Below, in pieces: positions 1 to 4,828 of a stretch of 6,972 nt of DNA. This DNA is from Chitinophagaceae bacterium. Lineage in GTDB: Bacteria; Bacteroidota; Bacteroidia; Chitinophagales; Chitinophagaceae. Position numbers and translations under genes: made by a program. The notes below the pieces were generated by a model. That model had not been told where the DNA came from, did not search any database, and was given only the letters and a program-made list of their open reading frames with translations. Numbering within the stretch: the first letter of the stretch is position 1; every line of letters begins with the position of its first letter. Where the stretch lies: contig JAGOUF010000126.1 in NCBI GenBank assembly GCA_018061385.1, forward strand, positions 1-6,972, written 5' to 3'.

Positions 1-252
1 GTTGCAGAAGCATACCCAGATTTAAAAACTACTAAATCTTTCCAAGATTTTCAAACTCAAATTGAAGGAACTGAAAACAGAATTAATGTTGCTCGTCAAG
101 ATTTTAATAAATCAGTTGAAGGGTTTAACTTAAAAGTTAGAACTTTTCCAAATAACATATTTGCAGGCATGTTTGGCTTTAAAGTAAAAGAGTTTTACAA
201 AGCCGATGTTGGAAGCGAAAAAGCTCCAGATATTGAATTCAACATTAAGTAA
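1..252 (+). CDS. lemA: LemA family protein, C-terminal part (5' end outside window)
   Basis: The open frame enters from the left edge in frame 1 and ends at TAA 250-252, leaving 83 residues. The residues match the end of the LemA domain: a YPDLK segment near residue 5, the hallmark ENRI-x-VARQDFN stretch at about 25-36, then a VRTFPNNIFAGMFGF segment and a short hydrophilic tail. LemA proteins are usually about 180-200 residues, with an N-terminal membrane anchor and a helical domain; that anchor would lie upstream of this window. The biochemical role of LemA is not established. In Bacteroidota it is commonly encoded beside TPM-domain proteins, as here: the next gene begins 6 nt after the stop on the same strand, so the two are probably co-transcribed and translationally close. 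The family call is firm. Confidence 0.93.
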   Translation, partial: VAEAYPDLKTTKSFQDFQTQIEGTENRINVARQDFNKSVEGFNLKVRTFPNNIFAGMFGFKVKEFYKADVGSEKAPDIEFNIK

Positions 253-258
253 TACAAT

Positions 259-720
259 ATGCTGAATTTATTCAGAAAAAAAGCAGCCAATTTTTTTACT
301 GCCGAAGAAAAAGAAATCATTACCGCTGGTATTAAAGCTGCAGAGCTTAATACCAGTGGTGAAGTGAGAGTTTTTGTAGAAAGCCGATGCAAGTTTGTAC
401 AAGCTGTAGACAGAGCAGAAGAAATTTTTGATCAACTTAAGATGTACCAAACCGATCAACGCAATGCAGTTTTAATTTATGTGGCTTTAAAAGATAGGCA
501 GTTAGCAGTTTTTGGCGATAAAGGAATTCATGAAAAAGTGGGCATCGCTTTTTGGAATGAAGAAGTGAAACATATGATTCAATTCTTTAACAAAGAAAAC
601 TATGCTGAAGGTATTGCTACAATTGCAATAAATATTGGCAATGCGTTAGCTGCTAATTTTCCATACAATAAGTCTACCGACGTAAATGAACTTTCCGATG
701 AGATCGTTTTTGGAAGTTAA
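259..720 (+). CDS. TPM-domain protein without export signal (first of two TPM genes)
   Basis: A 153-residue protein made almost entirely of one TPM domain (Pfam TPM_phosphatase, the Psb32/TLP18.3 fold). Visible family features are a helical start (13-30), the strand GEVRVFVES at 34-42, a helix to about 62, the core RNAVLIYVALKDRQLAVFGDKG at 68-89 and the helix ending in the NYAEGI segment at 114-119. I see neither a signal peptide nor a membrane helix, although most TPM proteins act outside the cytoplasm; the short start MLNLFRKKAANFF could at most touch the membrane. The start is fixed by the 6-nt gap to lemA and by the domain beginning soon after; no Shine-Dalgarno is present, which is normal for Bacteroidota. 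Phosphatase activity has been reported for a plant homologue, but no function can be assigned here. It lies between lemA and a second, exported TPM gene. Confidence 0.9.
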   Translation: MLNLFRKKAANFFTAEEKEIITAGIKAAELNTSGEVRVFVESRCKFVQAVDRAEEIFDQLKMYQTDQRNAVLIYVALKDRQLAVFGDKGIHEKVGIAFWNEEVKHMIQFFNKENYAEGIATIAINIGNALAANFPYNKSTDVNELSDEIVFGS

Positions 721-761
721 TATTGGGTGAAGTATTTATTTTTCTTTTTTGATTTGTAATA

Positions 762-1535
762 ATGAAACAATTTTTTAGTCTTCTTTTTTTGTTTTTTGTA
801 ACCATTGCTGTAGCACAAAAAAGCATTCCTAAGCCTAATCCAATGCGTTTAGTGAATGACTATGCTAAAGTGTTAGATAGTTACGATAAAGAAGTATTGG
901 AAAAGAAATTAATCGCCTTAGACGATAGTACCAGCAATCAAATTGTTGTATTAACCGTACCAAGTTTAAATGGCGAAATTCTTGAAGAAGTTGCTGTTAA
1001 AACTTTTAGAGAATGGGGCATTGGCAAAAAAAAAACAAACAATGGAGTTTTATTATTAATTGCAATTGATGACAGAAAAGTAAGAATAGAAGTTGGCTAT
1101 GGTTTAGAAGGTGCAATACCTGATGTAATTGCCAATGACATTATTAACAACGATATTAAACCTGCTTTTAGACAAAAAAATTATTTAGGTGGTATTACAA
1201 AAGCTGTAGAAGATTTAAGCAAAGCTGCTGCAGGTGAGTATAAAACTAAACGAAATAGAAAAGGCAATCAAGATGGTAGTAAGGGCGGCGGAATTTTAGC
1301 TTTTGTAGTTATTTTGTTTATTGTACTAATGATTGTTGGTAGAGGTGGAGGAGGCAATCAAGGTGGTAGAAGAAATAGACTAAATGCTAGCGACTTTATA
1401 TTGCCAATGATATTTTCCAACTTAGGAAGAGGTGGAGGAAGTGGTGGTGGTGATTGGGGTGGTGGAGGTGGAGGAGGCTTTGGTGGTTTTGGAGGAGGAA
1501 GTAGTGGAGGTGGTGGAGCCAGTGGAGGTTGGTAA
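762..1535 (+). CDS. Exported TPM-domain protein with membrane helix and Gly-rich tail (YgcG-like)
   Basis: 257 residues. Residues 1-18 are a signal peptide (Lys2, hydrophobic core, probable cleavage A18|Q19). The TPM domain covers about 29-155, with LVNDYAKVLDS at 30-40, NQIVVLTVPSL at 59-69, NNGVLLLIAIDDRKVRIEVGYGLEG at 93-117 and FRQKNYLGGI at 136-145. A basic linker (161-168) leads to one membrane helix (about 177-193). The tail is a glycine-rich, low-complexity stretch (194-257) ending FGGGSSGGGGASGGW, the usual ending of this family. The TPM domain should therefore sit outside the inner membrane with the Gly-rich tail on the other side; this topology is inferred. The gene starts 41 nt after the previous TPM gene and is probably the last of the lemA-TPM-TPM operon, closed by the hairpin at 1555-1596. 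A ten-A run in the coding sequence is described separately. Confidence 0.93.
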   Translation: MKQFFSLLFLFFVTIAVAQKSIPKPNPMRLVNDYAKVLDSYDKEVLEKKLIALDDSTSNQIVVLTVPSLNGEILEEVAVKTFREWGIGKKKTNNGVLLLIAIDDRKVRIEVGYGLEGAIPDVIANDIINNDIKPAFRQKNYLGGITKAVEDLSKAAAGEYKTKRNRKGNQDGSKGGGILAFVVILFIVLMIVGRGGGGNQGGRRNRLNASDFILPMIFSNLGRGGGSGGGDWGGGGGGGFGGFGGGSSGGGGASGGW

Positions 1536-1554
1536 TAGTGAAAAAATATATTGT

Positions 1555-1596
1555 ATAAAAGAAACGGTCTAATTTTAATTAGACCGTTTCTTTTAT
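1555..1596. terminator. Bidirectional intrinsic terminator between convergent genes
   Basis: Perfect inverted repeat: 1555-1574 pairs with 1577-1596 (20 bp, with the G/C core ACGGTCT/AGACCGT). The stem flanks are A-rich on the left and T-rich on the right, so each strand's RNA has a U run after the core stem. It begins 19 bp after the TPM gene stop and ends 9 bp before the stop codon of the opposing B12-domain gene, so it should end transcription from both sides. Confidence 0.92.
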
Positions 1597-1605
1597 TTAT
1601 AAGTA

Positions 1606-2013
1606 TTAAAAATTTCTATTTTCTTTTACCCAGTTTTTTATAAAATCTGCAATGACTGTTGTAGTTGTTCCTGGAGGAAATAATTTACCAACACCAATTT
1701 CATTCAAGGCTTTCATATCATCTTCAGGTATAATGCCACCACCAGTTAGTAATACATCGTTCATATTTTTCTCTTTCATTAAATTTATTATTTTAGGAAA
1801 AACTGTATTGTGTGCACCGCTTAAAATACTTACACCAATAGCATCTACATCTTCTTGTAATGCAGCATTTACAACCATTTCAGGCGTTTGCCTTAATCCA
1901 GTATAAATTACTTCCATACCAGCATCTCTTAAAGCTGTAGCAATTACCTTCGCTCCTCTATCGTGGCCATCTAATCCAACTTTGGCAACTAAAACTCTAA
2001 TAGGTCTGTTCAT
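1606..2013 (-). CDS. Stand-alone cobalamin (B12)-binding domain protein, small subunit of an acyl-CoA mutase type
   Basis: A 135-residue protein that is only a Rossmann-like B12-binding domain of the base-off/His-on class. The signature is complete: D15-x-H17-x-x-G20 (DGHDRG), where H17 would replace dimethylbenzimidazole as lower ligand of cobalt, then S62-x-L64 and the GGG at 91-93. The sequence is close to the C-terminal domain of methylmalonyl-CoA mutase and to the small subunits of split mutases (MCM or 2-hydroxyisobutyryl-CoA type). The loop usually reading FGPGT is FPPGT here (112-116). The catalytic, substrate-binding large subunit is not in this window, so the substrate is unknown and I assign no symbol. 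ATG 2011-2013 starts right at the domain, and a TATTTTTG promoter-like box lies 19 nt upstream. The gene shares gltX's direction but is separated from it by a terminator, so it is probably an independent unit. Confidence 0.92.
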   Translation of the reverse strand: MNRPIRVLVAKVGLDGHDRGAKVIATALRDAGMEVIYTGLRQTPEMVVNAALQEDVDAIGVSILSGAHNTVFPKIINLMKEKNMNDVLLTGGGIIPEDDMKALNEIGVGKLFPPGTTTTVIADFIKNWVKENRNF

Positions 2014-2032
2014 AATGACAATTTAAACAAAA

Positions 2033-2040
2033 CAAAAATA
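2033..2040 (-). promoter_or_regulatory. Putative -7 box (TATTTTTG) of the B12-domain gene
   Basis: On the minus strand this reads TATTTTTG, matching the Bacteroidota sigma consensus TAnnTTTG, 19 nt before the ATG and after the gltX terminator. No TTG is seen at the expected -33 position. The region is AT-rich, so a chance match is possible. Confidence 0.45.
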
Positions 2041-2068
2041 ACTGAAATGAGCTTGTTAGTTATAAAAT

Positions 2069-2096
2069 AAAAACTGCCAGTTTTTAGGTGACAGTT
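2069..2096 (-). terminator. Intrinsic terminator of gltX
   Basis: On the minus strand an 8-bp stem (2089-2096 with 2072-2079) closes a 9-nt loop and is followed by a T run continuing into an AT-rich stretch. The position 2077/2091 pair is a G-U wobble in minus-strand RNA but a C/A mismatch on the plus strand, which supports minus-strand use. It lies 10 bp past the gltX stop codon and just before the promoter-like box of the next gene. Confidence 0.75.
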
Positions 2097-2106
2097 CTTT
2101 TATCAA

Positions 2107-3627
2107 TTAACTATTTAAACTCAATAAACTCATTGTATGATGTATTCTTTTCACTGTTTCATCTTTACCAATTAATTCAGCAATTTCAAAAACACCAGGC
2201 CCAAATTTACCACCCACTAACATTACACGTAAAGGCAACATTAATTCTCCTGGTTTTAATTGATGTGCAGCTGCCGATTCTTTAAATGATACTTCTATAT
2301 CAGCGGCATTCCATAAAATGCTTAGTTTATATGTTCTAATCAATTCACGAAAAAAAATCTGTTTCTTATCATCCCATTTAGGCTGAATAGCAGCGATATC
2401 AATTGCTTCAGGAGATTGAAAAAAGAAATCGGCTTGTTGTACAAAATCTGGAAGTACCGTACAACGATCTTTTACCAAATCCAACACTTTAATAAAATGG
2501 TAATCGTTGCCAATTGTTATTCCCTTCTCTTCAAATAATTGCTTAATTGTTAATTCGTAATTTTTAATTGGCGTTTTTTTAATCCACTCACTATTAAACC
2601 ATTTGGCTTTTTCAAAATCAAATTTTGCACCGCCTTTGTGAACACGTTCAATAGAAAATTTTTCTAGCAATTCTTGTAACGAAAAGAGTTCTTGTTCTGT
2701 TCCAGGGTTCCAACCCAACATTGCCAACATATTTACAAAAGCTTCGGGTAAAAATCCTCGTTCTCTAAAACCGCTATTCACGGTTCCGTCAGCATTTGTC
2801 CAATCCATTGCAAATACGGGAAATCCCAATCTATCGCCATCACGTTTACTCAATTTTCCATTCCCGTCAGGCTTTAAAATTAAAGGTAAATGAGCCCATT
2901 GAGGCATATTTTCAATTCCAAATAAATATTGCCACAACAATACATGTACTGGTGAGCTAGGTAACCATTCTTCTCCACGAAATGCATGTGTTATTTCCAT
3001 TGCAGAATCATCAACAACTACTGCCAAATGGTAAGTAGGCATTCCGTCGGCTTTTAATAAAACTTTATCATCTACCAACGATGAATTAAAACTTACTTCG
3101 CCACGTATCATATCGGTAAAATGTATATCAACGTTCTCTGGCATTTTAATTCTTATAACATATGGCTTTCCGTCATCTAATAATTGTTGTGTTGCAGCTT
3201 CACTCAATGTTAATGAGTTGTTCATTGCATTTCTTGTATGCTGGCTGTATTGAAAATTGGTAATTTCTTTACGCTTTGCATCTAGCTCTTCAGCAGTGTC
3301 AAAAGCATAATAAGCATTGCTATTTTTTACCAATTGCTCTGCATATTGCTTGTACATTGGTTTTCGCTCACTTTGCCTGTAAGGTGCATGTGGCCCACCG
3401 TGTAAAGGACTTTCGTCTGGCTCTAAACCACACCATTTTAAGGTGTCAAAAATATATTGTTCAGCACCTTCAACAAAACGAGTTTGATCGGTGTCTTCAA
3501 TTCTTACAATAAAATCTCCACCATGTTGTTTGGCAAATAAATAATTAAACAACACAGTTCTTACGCCACCTAAATGTAAGCCTCCTGTTGGGCTTGGGGC
3601 AAAACGCACCCTTACTTTTTTACTCAT
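2107..3627 (-). CDS. gltX: Glutamyl-tRNA synthetase (GluRS), class I
   Basis: 506 residues from ATG 3625-3627, the normal length for bacterial GluRS. It charges tRNA(Glu) with glutamate in the cytoplasm. The N-terminal class I catalytic domain opens RVRFAPSPTGGLHLGG, with the HIGH motif as HLGG at 18-21. Further family marks are the RIEDTDQTR segment near 42-50, the HAFRGEEWLPSSP loop near 214-226 and the KMSKS loop as KLSKR at 258-262, followed by the GDRLGFPVF insert typical of Bacteroidota enzymes and the GFLPEAFVNMLAMLGWNPG segment. The C-terminal part is the helical anticodon-binding region. An in-frame TTG at 3634-3636 would add three residues, but it lies inside the promoter -7 box and directly upstream of the conserved start, so ATG 3627 is the real start. 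No Shine-Dalgarno is needed or seen; the leader is at most a few nucleotides. Confidence 0.97.
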   Translation of the reverse strand: MSKKVRVRFAPSPTGGLHLGGVRTVLFNYLFAKQHGGDFIVRIEDTDQTRFVEGAEQYIFDTLKWCGLEPDESPLHGGPHAPYRQSERKPMYKQYAEQLVKNSNAYYAFDTAEELDAKRKEITNFQYSQHTRNAMNNSLTLSEAATQQLLDDGKPYVIRIKMPENVDIHFTDMIRGEVSFNSSLVDDKVLLKADGMPTYHLAVVVDDSAMEITHAFRGEEWLPSSPVHVLLWQYLFGIENMPQWAHLPLILKPDGNGKLSKRDGDRLGFPVFAMDWTNADGTVNSGFRERGFLPEAFVNMLAMLGWNPGTEQELFSLQELLEKFSIERVHKGGAKFDFEKAKWFNSEWIKKTPIKNYELTIKQLFEEKGITIGNDYHFIKVLDLVKDRCTVLPDFVQQADFFFQSPEAIDIAAIQPKWDDKKQIFFRELIRTYKLSILWNAADIEVSFKESAAAHQLKPGELMLPLRVMLVGGKFGPGVFEIAELIGKDETVKRIHHTMSLLSLNS

Positions 3628-3633
3628 AGTTTG

Positions 3634-3641
3634 CAAAGATA
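3634..3641 (-). promoter_or_regulatory. gltX promoter -7 box (TATCTTTG)
   Basis: The minus strand reads TATCTTTG, an exact match to TAnnTTTG, 6 nt before the gltX ATG. It lies in an 11-nt core TTATCTTTGCA (3642-3632) that is identical to the one on the opposite strand at 3799-3809. No TTG occurs about 19-21 nt upstream; that space is filled by the 7-bp array. Transcription would begin about at the ATG, giving a leaderless or nearly leaderless mRNA. Confidence 0.8.
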
Positions 3642-3718
3642 ATGGATGAAGTAAAAGAATGGAGGTAGAGGGTTGAAGGCTGAAAGTTTTAAGTTATGAG
3701 TGATAGGAAGGAAGAAGC
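3642..3718 (-). repeat. Degenerate 7-bp tandem array, gltX side
   Basis: Read on the minus strand, eleven consecutive 7-bp units run without a gap to the gltX -7 box: GCTTCTT, CCTTCCT, ATCACTC, ATAACTT, AAAACTT, TCAGCCT, TCAACCC, TCTACCT, CCATTCT, TTTACTT, CATCCAT. Position 5 is C in ten of eleven units, and positions 6-7 are both pyrimidines in ten of eleven. The two most distal units are the least specific. A 7-bp period rules out a coding explanation. I do not know its function. Confidence 0.65.
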
Positions 3719-3766
3719 AGGTATGAATCTAAAACTTAGAACCCACAAATTAAAACTCATAACTTA
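3690..3766. repeat. 12-bp perfect inverted repeat within the divergent intergenic region
   Basis: TAAGTTATGAGT at 3690-3701 is matched by its exact reverse complement at 3755-3766, with 53 bp between. The arms are the best-conserved units (AAAACTC/ATAACTT type) of the two opposing 7-bp arrays, so this repeat reflects the arrays' inverted symmetry. It has no adjacent U run and lies between divergent genes, so it is not a terminator. Confidence 0.8.
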
Positions 3767-3800
3767 CTATTCACCATTCACTACTCACCCTTCACAGCTT
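3731..3800 (+). repeat. Degenerate 7-bp tandem array, ARPP-1 side
   Basis: Ten consecutive 7-bp units on the plus strand: AAAACTT, AGAACCC, ACAAATT, AAAACTC, ATAACTT, ACTATTC, ACCATTC, ACTACTC, ACCCTTC, ACAGCTT. Position 1 is A in all ten, position 5 is C or T in nine, and positions 6-7 are pyrimidines in all ten. The array ends in the promoter core at 3799-3809. It is the inverted counterpart of the array at 3642-3718; the pyrimidine-rich strand points toward the promoter in both. Confidence 0.75.
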
Positions 3801-3807
3801 ATCTTTG
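3800..3807 (+). promoter_or_regulatory. Promoter -7 box (TATCTTTG) of the ARPP-1-like gene
   Basis: TATCTTTG matches the Bacteroidota consensus exactly and lies 8 nt before the ATG at 3816. It shares the 11-nt core TTATCTTTGCA with the divergent gltX promoter. There is no -33 TTG; the 7-bp array occupies that position. A nearly leaderless transcript is expected. Confidence 0.78.
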
Positions 3808-3815
3808 CACAATTC

Positions 3816-4754
3816 ATGAAATATTTTACAGTTTTATTGGCAGGTATATTTTTTTTACTATTTAATTCTGTTGAAGCACAGCTTACATTTCCGCATGTTA
3901 AGGTTGTTTATGATTCTGGCTGGAGCTATAAAAACCTAACATTAATTCCTATTCGATTTACAGATTCTTTACACAGCAATGCTGCATTTCCTCGTTCTTT
4001 TTTATCGTTAAGTGTTGCTATGCAACAAAAGAAAATTAAGATTACAGAAAATAAATTTGATGGTAGAGAAAATGTAAATACACTAAATATTAGAAACTTA
4101 TCTAAAGAATATATTTTGGTTGAAAGTGGCGATTTATTAAAAGGAGGAAAGCAAGATAGAATGAGTGCAGAAACCAAATTAATTGCACCTGGAAGCGATG
4201 TGAATTATTTGAATGTTTTTTGTATTGAAAAAGGGCGATGGGATAAAAAAGCAAAACCATTTTCTTACGCAGGATTTGCAGATGCAACTATACGCAAAGC
4301 TGGTGATAGTAGTGGCGTACAACAACATGTTTGGAGAGAAATTGAAAAGCAATTTGTTGCCAATGAAACCTTAACAGAAACCTATCCTTATTTGCAACTT
4401 CAGAAAAAGAAAACTGGACAGTTAAACGATTATCAGCAATTTTTTATCAATCGATTTAAGCAAAGTGATAGTGTTTATGCAGGATTTATTGTGTTAACAG
4501 ATTCAACCATTTTAGCAGCCGATATTTTTGCTAATGAATATTTATTGGCAAGCTCATTTGAAAAATTATTGTTTAGTTATATTGGAGCAATAAAAAACAA
4601 GGAATCTACAGTCAAAACAATTAAAGAAACTGTACAAAATTTTGCAAGAAAATTATTGAGTACAGAATCTGCTCAAAAGAAATTTGTAGAGCATCACGGC
4701 AAGATTTTTTTATATAAAAACTATCCATTGCACATCACCACTTTTGGTAATTGA
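3816..4754 (+). CDS. Secreted protein resembling the ARPP-1/DUF6569 family
   Basis: 312 residues from ATG 3816. Residues 1-21 are a clear signal peptide (MKYF, hydrophobic core, cleavage at VEA|Q). An upstream in-frame ATG at 3696 would put 40 residues of repeat-derived sequence before the signal peptide and would lie upstream of the -7 box, so it is rejected. The mature protein resembles the ARPP-1 domain as I recall it: LTLIPIRF at 41-48, a central strand with LVESGDLLKGGKQDRM at 101-116, IAPGSDVNYLNVFCIEKGRW at 123-142, a helical middle, then YAGFIVLTDSTILAADIFAN at 221-240 and a helical end. Family members are best known beside ADP-ribosylation-linked genes, but their activity is unknown, and no such partner is visible here. 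Export suggests an envelope role, which is inference. The gene is monocistronic, divergent from gltX and convergent with the protease gene. A run of eight T (3849-3856) lies in the signal-peptide codons. Confidence 0.85.
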   Translation: MKYFTVLLAGIFFLLFNSVEAQLTFPHVKVVYDSGWSYKNLTLIPIRFTDSLHSNAAFPRSFLSLSVAMQQKKIKITENKFDGRENVNTLNIRNLSKEYILVESGDLLKGGKQDRMSAETKLIAPGSDVNYLNVFCIEKGRWDKKAKPFSYAGFADATIRKAGDSSGVQQHVWREIEKQFVANETLTETYPYLQLQKKKTGQLNDYQQFFINRFKQSDSVYAGFIVLTDSTILAADIFANEYLLASSFEKLLFSYIGAIKNKESTVKTIKETVQNFARKLLSTESAQKKFVEHHGKIFLYKNYPLHITTFGN

Positions 4755-4761
4755 TGTATAT

Positions 4762-4795
4762 AAAAAAGGGGCTGTATTTTATAAAATACAACCCC
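4762..4795 (-). terminator. Intrinsic terminator of the HtrA gene
   Basis: A 14-bp hairpin (4768-4781 with 4782-4795; in practice a shorter stem with an AT loop) starts with four G-C pairs. On the minus strand it is followed by a run of six T (complement of 4762-4767). Position 4772/4791 is a G-U wobble in minus-strand RNA but C/A in plus-strand RNA, and no T run follows on the plus side, so it mainly serves the protease gene. It may still halt the opposing transcript weakly. Confidence 0.85.
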
Positions 4796-4828
4796 TAGTT
4801 AATCATAGTATTCAAATATGATGATATA

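Noticed and set aside
749..756. TTGATTTG just before the exported TPM gene as a promoter
   Set aside because: One mismatch to TAnnTTTG in an AT-rich gap of 41 nt inside an apparent operon; too weak to call.
3628..3636. TTG start for gltX at 3636
   Set aside because: The TTG is part of the promoter box TATCTTTG, so it would not be on the transcript; the conserved GluRS N-terminus starts at ATG 3627.
3642..3800. CRISPR-like array
   Set aside because: Units are 7 bp, contiguous and degenerate, with no spacers and no cas genes nearby.
3696..3815. N-terminal extension of the secreted protein from ATG 3696
   Set aside because: It is encoded by the 7-bp array, lies upstream of the -7 box and would bury a clear signal peptide that starts at 3816.
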